This document shows positions 6,589-10,900 of a DNA stretch of 10,900 nt, piece by piece (the first letter of the stretch is position 1; each line of letters begins with the position of its first letter). A program made the translations under genes and the position numbers. The notes under the pieces were generated by a model, which worked only from the letters and a program-made list of their open reading frames with translations, was not told the origin of the DNA and did no database searches. Source of the DNA: Spirochaetia bacterium (GTDB lineage: Bacteria > Spirochaetota > Spirochaetia > Treponematales > Breznakiellaceae); contig BNUY01000107.1 of the NCBI GenBank assembly GCA_025997715.1, positions 1 through 10,900 on the forward strand, given 5' to 3'.

Positions 6589-6816
6589 TTAAAGTGTTTT
6601 GTAATTGGTCTCATGTTCCTTATCAAATATCTCAAGAAATTTTAATACGTTACTATTGACAGCTTCAATATCAGATTTTATAATAGTATAATCAGTTTTA
6701 TATTCTTGCCATTTTCTTCTTTCGTTACTCTTTTTTACAATATCTTTTTTAGTGAGATTAGTAATTATTCTATTAAGATTTTCATTTATTTCATTGTGCT
6801 AGGCTAATGCGTTCAT
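6589..6816 (-). pseudogene. Small gene after the HNH-like gene, interrupted by TAG at codon 6
   Basis: A clear coding frame starts at ATG 6816, with AAGGTG 5-6 nt upstream and only 20 nt after the stop of the HNH-like gene. It reads MNALA, then an in-frame TAG (6799-6801), then 69 codons to TAA at 6589-6591. The sequence after the stop is charged and helical, with KKSNERRKWQEYKTDY and VLKFLEIFDKEHETNYK, so it is coding-like. There is no ATG, GTG or TTG after the TAG early enough to restart. Its position directly after a putative nuclease suggests a small partner protein. It may be a nonsense mutant, a sequencing error or a suppressed stop. Confidence 0.6.
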
Positions 6817-6836
6817 GGTTGCACCTTAATTAAAAA

Positions 6837-7553
6837 TCACCCATTTGGATTTCGTTTTTTTTCTAATTCAGATTCAACTTTAGATGTGATAGATGAAAAA
6901 TCAACGAGACTACCATCTGAATTCCACAATCCGCTATGGTCATCTGCGAGCCTTGGGCCAGCCAACTCGGTTAATCCAGGTTTTCTATCCCAAACTGGTT
7001 CACGGATAAATGGAGCGATACCCTCAGGAAATCCGGGGGCTCCTTTACATGGCTGTTGCCAATTAGTGGGATAATTTTTTGGTTTTACCGTCACAGGACA
7101 TCCTTTCGGGAGCCAATGATATAATGCATAAGAACGATACTGCAATGCTTCTATCACCGGTTTATAAAAATCAGACAGTCCGGCAATAGCATTGGGTATC
7201 AGTACTAAATTCGGTATTGCAGTATGACAGTGTTCATCGTAACAGGTGTCCTCCCAAATGTGGCAAGCAGCATATTTCTTGATGTCATTTCTACTAATGC
7301 CAACAGCATGTTTTATTGCGGCGTTGGCATAGGTATTATCATCAATCGTTATTCCCTTTATGACCTGCCCTTTCTTTTCCCCCGGTCTGCCCCTGCGATA
7401 CTTGGGATACCAGACGGGTTCTCCATGCTTCTTTGATAAATCGACACAGACCGTAGGACATGCCCAAATAGCAGTTTCGGCAACCAAACTGGGCAAATCA
7501 ATACAGAGCTTTTTTGCAGCTTTTTCTAATGCATTTCTTCCATCTATCCCCAT
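6837..7553 (-). CDS. HNH-like (beta-beta-alpha metal) protein, putative nuclease
   Basis: The ATG at 7553 has AAGGAG 7 nt upstream. The protein is 238 residues with no signal peptide. Residues 94-128 contain ACHIWEDTC, a histidine pair (108, 110) and PNLVLIPNAIAGLSD. The H98-I-W...H110...N115-L-V-x-x-P order resembles the catalytic core of HNH endonucleases, where the first His activates water and the Asn orders the active site. The usual paired zinc cysteines are absent. Cysteines are otherwise scattered. The N-terminal 30 residues are helical; the C-terminal 70 are rich in Pro, Gly and Trp, then charged. It has its own promoter at 7591-7619 and is followed at 20 nt by a small gene that could encode a partner. 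A nuclease or toxin role is inferred from the motif alone; it could be a structural relative without activity. Confidence 0.8.
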   Translation of the reverse strand: MGIDGRNALEKAAKKLCIDLPSLVAETAIWACPTVCVDLSKKHGEPVWYPKYRRGRPGEKKGQVIKGITIDDNTYANAAIKHAVGISRNDIKKYAACHIWEDTCYDEHCHTAIPNLVLIPNAIAGLSDFYKPVIEALQYRSYALYHWLPKGCPVTVKPKNYPTNWQQPCKGAPGFPEGIAPFIREPVWDRKPGLTELAGPRLADDHSGLWNSDGSLVDFSSITSKVESELEKKRNPNG

Positions 7554-7590
7554 AGTTTCACTCCTTAAGTTGTCTTCATTCTATTAGAAA

Positions 7591-7619
7591 ACTCTAGCAA
7601 ATTTTGCTTTCCTTGTCAA
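7591..7619 (-). promoter_or_regulatory. Promoter of the HNH-like gene with palindrome in the spacer
   Basis: TTGACA (7614-7619), a 17-nt spacer and TAGAGT (7591-7596) on the minus strand. The -35 overlaps the stop of the upstream gene. A palindrome AGCAAA-T-TTTGCT (7596-7608) sits between the two boxes, where a repressor would block the polymerase. Transcription should start near 7584, about 30 nt before the ATG. Confidence 0.6.
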
Positions 7620-7965
7620 TCCCTTTTTGACATTTTATCAGAAACATTCATACTAACCACTCGCCCTAATGATTCCGGATTATACGGAACGGGCCAAACG
7701 GCGCTTTTATTTATCCACATGTCAAACCCTATAGCAAACGCTAACGGCACAAAGGAACACTCATTATTCAGCTTTTGTTCTTCATATTCCTGGCAAAGGT
7801 CTATAAGCGATTTTATTTGATCGGGGTCATCCTCTTGTAAAAGAGATTCTTTGTAGTCTTCCCATTTTTTTTATCCTTACCCAAAATATCATTGATATCA
7901 TCATCAGGATACATATCTTTAAAAACACGTATTACCAGCAGCCGTTGTTCTTCGGTTAATTGCAT
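7616..7965 (-). pseudogene. Hypothetical gene with a -1 frameshift at an A8 tract
   Basis: The 5' frame starts at ATG 7965, with GGAGG upstream but at a longish 11-nt spacing. It reads MQLTEEQRLLVIRVFKDMYP, then DDDINDILGKDKK, and would stop at 7813. At a run of eight A (7865-7872) the -1 frame takes over and reads WEDYKESLLQEDDPDQIKS, then SFVPLAFAIGFDMWINKS, to a TGA at 7616-7618. Together the frames give one plausible protein of about 116 residues, acidic at the start and with a hydrophobic segment near FVPLAFAIGF. The family is not recognised. Nine A would restore a single frame. The run contains A AAA AAT in the correct phase for -1 slippage, so recoding or transcriptional slippage is possible as well as mutation or sequencing error. 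It lies 27 nt after the FliM-motif gene. Confidence 0.65.
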
Positions 7966-7992
7966 GATGGTGATTTCCTCCAATTACAAATG

Positions 7993-8445
7993 CTACTCCA
8001 ATAATAAATCCAACAATATCCTGGTTTTATCATCTATATCTTGCACACTCCTTTCCATTAAACGTTCTACAACCCGTCTTAATTTATGATTTTTTTGCTT
8101 TTCTTCTTCATATTGATCCCTGTATGATTCAAATCCAAAAGCAGCAAGGCCATAAGAACCTTCATATTCATTAAGCCATTCAGAATGTTGTTTCAGGTTT
8201 TCATATTCCGAATCAGAAATTTCAATTTCCTTTGGACTAGGTAAATATTCTACCGCACGTTCCGCCGTTAGTAATTCATCAAGTTCTGATTGGCTTAATA
8301 CGCCATCCGGCATCTTTTCTCTTTGCTTCTTTATTTCTTTGGCTTCAAGTTCTTTTTTTATATATTCATCTATTTTTTCTTTGTGTGCTTTATAAGTAAA
8401 ATCGTCATCCAAGAGATTGTAGTAGTTTTGTTTTTCAAGCTTCAT
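7993..8445 (-). CDS. Charged helical protein with a FliM-like LSQSELDELL motif
   Basis: The ATG at 8445 overlaps the stop of the upstream gene by one base (TAATG), and GGGGGAG lies about 9 nt upstream, so translation is coupled. The 150 residues are mostly charged helix: a lysine/glutamate-rich start (KIDEYIKKELEAKEIKKQRE), a middle rich in Glu and Tyr, and a C-terminal coiled-coil-like stretch ending RILLDLLLE. Residues 50-61, LSQSELDELLTA, closely match the LSQDEIDALL motif at the N-terminus of flagellar switch proteins FliM and FliY/FliN, which binds CheY-P. Here it lies 50 residues in, and no other FliM domain is present. There is no membrane segment. Function is unknown; mimicry of the switch motif is an inference, and chance resemblance is possible. 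Confidence 0.85.
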   Translation of the reverse strand: MKLEKQNYYNLLDDDFTYKAHKEKIDEYIKKELEAKEIKKQREKMPDGVLSQSELDELLTAERAVEYLPSPKEIEISDSEYENLKQHSEWLNEYEGSYGLAAFGFESYRDQYEEEKQKNHKLRRVVERLMERSVQDIDDKTRILLDLLLE

Positions 8446-9047
8446 TATAATTTCTCCCCCTGCCCATCCGTTTTTTTCATTCTCTCGATAAAATCGCCTA
8501 TATCTATTTTCTGCTCACCGAGTTGTAAAAGCAAGTCTTTATTATTTCTAACAAACATTTTAATTTGTTCGATTTCATGGGAACTTAAAGATATTTCAGG
8601 GGTTTCTGAGAGAACTTGCGGATTATCGTCAATACTCATGGGTACCATATTTGCAGTGATAGCACGATCGCCCTTGTCCGGTTGAAACTTGATTATTTTC
8701 CGGCGCCCGAAATTAGTCCAGGTCCCAATATCATCGAGATATACATTACCAGGTAATCCGCTTCGGCTTTTTCGCAAAGTGGTAATGAGCTCCCCTATTT
8801 CAGCGTCTGTTTCTTTTTTAGAGATTGTCACCAAACAACCGCTATCCGTTATTTCAACGTTGCTTTCAAACTTGTCTAACTCTTCAGCAGGAAGTTCGTG
8901 AAGATATTTAAACAGTTTAATAGCTTTCTTTGTTTCCCTTGTATAGTCTTTAATCATAACCGGGACAATTTTTTTCATTATTTTTTCGTCACTAAGACCT
9001 TTTGCTCTTAAATCCCTGACAGTTTCCATTATTTCTGCGTCTGTCAT
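8445..9047 (-). CDS. Hypothetical 200-aa protein, helix-beta-helix layout
   Basis: The ATG at 9047 follows a GGGGGA ribosome binding site by about 8 nt, 21 nt after the previous gene. Residues 1-60 are helical and charged (TDAEIMETVRDLRAKGLSDE). Residues 65-140 look beta-rich and contain RKSRSGLPGNVYLDDIG, then KIIKFQPDKGD and PMSIDDNPQV. The C-terminus is helical (LSSHEIEQIKMFVRNNKDLL, then IDIGDFIERMKK). The middle segment looks like a conserved module, but I cannot name it. There is no signal peptide or membrane helix. It is translationally coupled to the downstream FliM-motif protein, so the two products may act together. Confidence 0.85.
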   Translation of the reverse strand: MTDAEIMETVRDLRAKGLSDEKIMKKIVPVMIKDYTRETKKAIKLFKYLHELPAEELDKFESNVEITDSGCLVTISKKETDAEIGELITTLRKSRSGLPGNVYLDDIGTWTNFGRRKIIKFQPDKGDRAITANMVPMSIDDNPQVLSETPEISLSSHEIEQIKMFVRNNKDLLLQLGEQKIDIGDFIERMKKTDGQGEKL

Positions 9048-9068
9048 ATTTTTATTCCCCCGTATCTT

Positions 9069-9461
9069 TTACTCATATTTTTTGAAATCATTATTTTCTT
9101 CATCCCAATGCCTGCGATCATATATTTGACAGATAAGAATCAGTCCCAAAATACTAATCTCCAGCGCTATTCCGGCATGATCACAATGTATACTTTTAAC
9201 CAGAGATATCCCTGTCTGTAAACCGCTTTGATAGAGGAGTTGAATTTCACCTGCTTTATATTTTGGAAAGATTTTAGAAACAACAAAAATGCTCTGAAAA
9301 TAATTTGGATGGCGGGGCAGCAGTGTCTCAAATTTGATACCGAAGTCTGCCGCAAGTACTTTAAATACTAATTCAATTTTCAGCAAACTAATTTCAATAC
9401 TTATACAAAACAGAGTACCAATCCCATACCACCATTCTATTATGCTGTCTTTTTCCATCAT
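9069..9461 (-). CDS. Hypothetical small protein ending in a YDRRHW motif
   Basis: An ATG at 9461 (with another at 9458) lies 5-8 nt after AGAGG and is the preferred start. A GTG at 9476 overlaps the stop of the TPR gene as GTGA and is also possible. The product is 130 residues. A hydrophobic, Ile/Leu-rich N-terminal third (GIGTLFCISIEISLLKIELV) could be an amphipathic or membrane segment. The C-terminal part has GIALEISILGLILICQIYD, then RRHWDEENNDF. The ending ...I.YDxRHWxxEN is a pattern I recall from phage-adjacent hypothetical proteins, without a known function. It lies between the TPR gene and the 200-residue gene in the same direction. Confidence 0.7.
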   Translation of the reverse strand: MMEKDSIIEWWYGIGTLFCISIEISLLKIELVFKVLAADFGIKFETLLPRHPNYFQSIFVVSKIFPKYKAGEIQLLYQSGLQTGISLVKSIHCDHAGIALEISILGLILICQIYDRRHWDEENNDFKKYE

Positions 9462-9472
9462 ATCCGCCTCTT

Positions 9473-9967
9473 TCACAAATGCAGATTATAGCCAATCCCG
9501 TTTGTCATACCGAAGGGCGCCCCAAACCCGTGATGATGGTTTGACCGATCGTCTTTTTTCTTTTCCGTCTTCTCCGCCTCTGCCGCAGCCACGATTTTCC
9601 CCTTGAGTTCCTTAATTTTTTTACCTATTGCAAGCCGGAAAGATTCAGCGTCATCAGGCGCCAATCGCAACGCTTCGGTATAATCCGTCATTGCGTTATC
9701 GTATTCACCCTTGGCACGATAGACATTGCCCCGCCCCCGATGCCATTCAGCTTTATCCGGCATCAAGCGTATCGCTTCGGTATAGTCCGTAATCGCATTT
9801 TCATATTGCTCCATTCCCAGATAGCCGATACCGCGGTTAGCATACAAATAAGCGTCATCCGGCTCCAATTGTATGGCTTCGGTGTATTCGGTAATTGCAC
9901 CCGCTATGTCCCCTTCTTTGTAACAGGCAATAGCGTCCCGTAAAATATCAATTACTGATTCTGCCAT
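9473..9967 (-). CDS. Three-repeat TPR protein
   Basis: The start at 9967 is chosen because GGAG lies 7 nt upstream; the frame is open for 31 more codons upstream, but that stretch covers the promoter. The 164 residues contain three tetratricopeptide repeats (about residues 6-110). Each has the AxxxYxxAIxxPDDAxxxxxRG pattern, e.g. GAITEYTEAIQLEPDDA, NAITDYTEAIRLMPDKA and NAMTDYTEALRLAPDDA. A lysine-rich helix follows, then a Gly/His/Asn tail (NHHHGFGAPFGMTNGIGYN). TPRs form helical solenoids that bind peptides; the partner is unknown. There is no signal peptide, so it is probably cytoplasmic. It is the first gene of the minus-strand cluster and overlaps the possible GTG start of the next gene by 2 nt. 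Confidence 0.9.
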   Translation of the reverse strand: MAESVIDILRDAIACYKEGDIAGAITEYTEAIQLEPDDAYLYANRGIGYLGMEQYENAITDYTEAIRLMPDKAEWHRGRGNVYRAKGEYDNAMTDYTEALRLAPDDAESFRLAIGKKIKELKGKIVAAAEAEKTEKKKDDRSNHHHGFGAPFGMTNGIGYNLHL

Positions 9968-10005
9968 TATTTTCTCCATAATAAAGAGTGTATCACGCGG
10001 GTTCG

Positions 10006-10033
10006 ATTGTAGCACATGAAGTATATTATTCAA
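10006..10033 (-). promoter_or_regulatory. Promoter of the minus-strand cluster
   Basis: TTGAAT (10028-10033), a 16-nt spacer and TACAAT (10006-10011) on the minus strand. Transcription should start near 10000, about 33 nt before the TPR gene's ATG. No terminator hairpin is obvious between the first five genes, so this may serve 9967 down to about 7616. Confidence 0.55.
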
Positions 10034-10129
10034 ACCATTTAGGAATTTTATACTATACACAGGTAAATATAAATAATAATGAAAATTACGATTATTTACA
10101 TCTCAAAATCTTATCAAATTCTAAATATA

Positions 10130-10147
10130 TACGCTATATATAGCGTA
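10130..10147. repeat. Perfect 18-bp palindrome in the divergent intergenic region
   Basis: TACGCTATATATAGCGTA is fully self-complementary. It lies between the divergent TPR and zinc-ribbon genes, just upstream of a plus-strand TATAAT (10154-10159). That position is right for an operator overlapping the -35 region of the 10238 gene. No transposon end with a matching copy is visible. Confidence 0.55.
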
Positions 10148-10163
10148 ATAATATATAATACAC

Positions 10164-10182
10164 CATATATAGTATATATATG
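10164..10182. repeat. Second palindrome near the start of the zinc-ribbon gene
   Basis: Arms CATATATA and TATATATG flank GTA, right after the TATAAT at 10154-10159. In such an AT-rich stretch this may be chance. Confidence 0.3.
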
Positions 10183-10237
10183 ATATTTTTTCTAATTTGT
10201 ACTTTACACAGGTTATCGGATATGGTATACGTACTTT

Positions 10238-10900
10238 ATGGACTTTCCACTCATGATGAAAAATTACAATTTCATGGAAGAACAGGAGTTTTCAGACGCA
10301 TTTAGTACCGAAGGGCAGTGTTATGATTATATTGCCAAATTCAGGTCAAGCGGCGGAAAATTTGTCTGTCCAAAATGCAGAGAGACACATACTTGGAAAA
10401 TAAGCAATTCTGTTTATGAATGCAGGGATTGCAAAAAGCAATATTCTGTTTTATCCGGAACAATATTTAAAAAAACCCATTTGCCTTTGACAAAATGGTT
10501 TAGAATAATAGACGAAAGAGCTTCAACAGTATCCGGCATACGGGATATTTTAAAGGATAATGGTATAGAGAATGCACGTACCGTAAAAAAGATCACCACC
10601 GCATTGCAGCGGGTGTTTTATAATGTAAGAAAATACGATAGTTTTTACTGCCAGGCAGGTTATTCAGACGTGCTTGATTTATGTGATAACGCTATACGAT
10701 CAGGAACGGTAAAATATTTATTCCATAGGGCCATACAATTTGCTATTGAAGATGAAAAAATAGATTCCAATAAAATAACGGCCTGTGAACAGGAATTGGA
10801 AAAACTCGAAGAGGGGTATCATTTTCTCCGCGGTCCACTCCCTGAACGTATAAAAAATAAGCCGGCCTTTATTAAAAGAGCAAAGAAAAGTCTTTTGGGT
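10238..10900 (+). CDS. IS1595-type transposase zinc-ribbon protein, partial at right edge, no visible DDE
   Basis: The frame is open from ATG 10238 to the window end (221 residues, no stop). The in-frame ATGs at 10253 and 10256 are alternative starts; none has a clear ribosome binding site. Residues 18-90 match the N-terminal domain of IS1595-family transposases: FSTEGQCYDYIAKFR, VCPKC (C44, C47), YECRDC (C61, C64), QYSVLSGTIFKKTHLPLTKW. The paired CxxC motifs bind zinc and the following helices resemble the HTH segment. Family members then normally show a VDE(T/S)Y motif starting the DDE nuclease. Here the visible 130 residues are helical (VSGIRDILKDNGIENARTVK, later ACEQELEKLEEGYHFLRG) without it. 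It is either a divergent or degenerate transposase, or a DNA-binding protein that recruited its zinc ribbon. No IS ends are identified. Confidence 0.75.
   Translation, partial: MDFPLMMKNYNFMEEQEFSDAFSTEGQCYDYIAKFRSSGGKFVCPKCRETHTWKISNSVYECRDCKKQYSVLSGTIFKKTHLPLTKWFRIIDERASTVSGIRDILKDNGIENARTVKKITTALQRVFYNVRKYDSFYCQAGYSDVLDLCDNAIRSGTVKYLFHRAIQFAIEDEKIDSNKITACEQELEKLEEGYHFLRGPLPERIKNKPAFIKRAKKSLLG

Noticed and set aside
9996..10016. GGTTCGATT, resembling a tRNA T-arm
   Set aside because: The flanks do not pair as a T-stem, and no acceptor or anticodon arm is found on either side.

Overview
The window reads like an accessory, gene-islet region of a spirochaete. My best guess is a gut Treponema. 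The reasons are mixed AT-rich and moderate-GC genes, strong AGGAGG/GGGGGAG-type ribosome binding sites, many small lineage-specific proteins, TPR, leucine-rich and DUF4116-like repeat proteins, and protein segments that look derived from the flagellar motor. There is no rRNA, tRNA, phage structural gene or CRISPR array. The organism call is an inference, not a match.

Layout. (1) Positions 1-1069: a possible tail of a plus-strand gene at the extreme left, then two minus-strand genes, an intact small protein (99-545) and, upstream of it, a gene split by a frameshift (597-1069). (2) Positions 1070-1441: a divergent intergenic region with a good plus-strand promoter (TTGAAG-16-TACAAT). (3) Positions 1442-5610: a tight four-gene plus-strand operon. 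It encodes a protein made of two copies of one unknown domain, a 738-residue protein combining ELCxxAV (DUF4116-like) repeats, leucine-rich repeats and two C-terminal copies of what looks like the soluble part of flagellar MotA, a small coupled protein, and a zinc-ribbon plus ELCxxAV-repeat protein. (4) Positions 5611-6470: a perfect inverted repeat, a minus-strand gene of the MSRSxxK...GITTAxSEKxDK type and, upstream of it, a minus-strand transcription unit that looks like a structured RNA. That unit has a consensus-like promoter, a 146-nt body closed by a perfect 10-bp stem starting at the predicted transcription start, and an intrinsic terminator.

(5) Positions 6589-9967: a seven-gene minus-strand cluster read from right to left. 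It holds a three-TPR protein, a small protein ending in a YDRRHW motif, a 200-residue unknown, a 150-residue protein with a FliM-like LSQSELDELL motif, a gene split at an A8 tract, an HNH-like protein with its own promoter and operator-like palindrome, and a small gene carrying an in-frame TAG at codon 6. (6) Positions 9968-10900: an AT-rich divergent region with two palindromes, then a plus-strand gene running off the right edge. Its N-terminal part is the zinc ribbon of IS1595-type transposases, but the visible part shows no DDE catalytic motif.

How it works together: the plus operon shows clear translational coupling (4-nt and 26-nt overlaps), so its four products are probably made together. 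Flagellar-motor-like sequence appears on both sides of the window: MotA-like domains in one operon and FliM/EIDALL-like motifs in proteins of both. This suggests, without proving, an accessory module built from motor parts. Three genes in the minus-strand parts are interrupted. They point to decay, recoding or assembly error, and need read-level checking.
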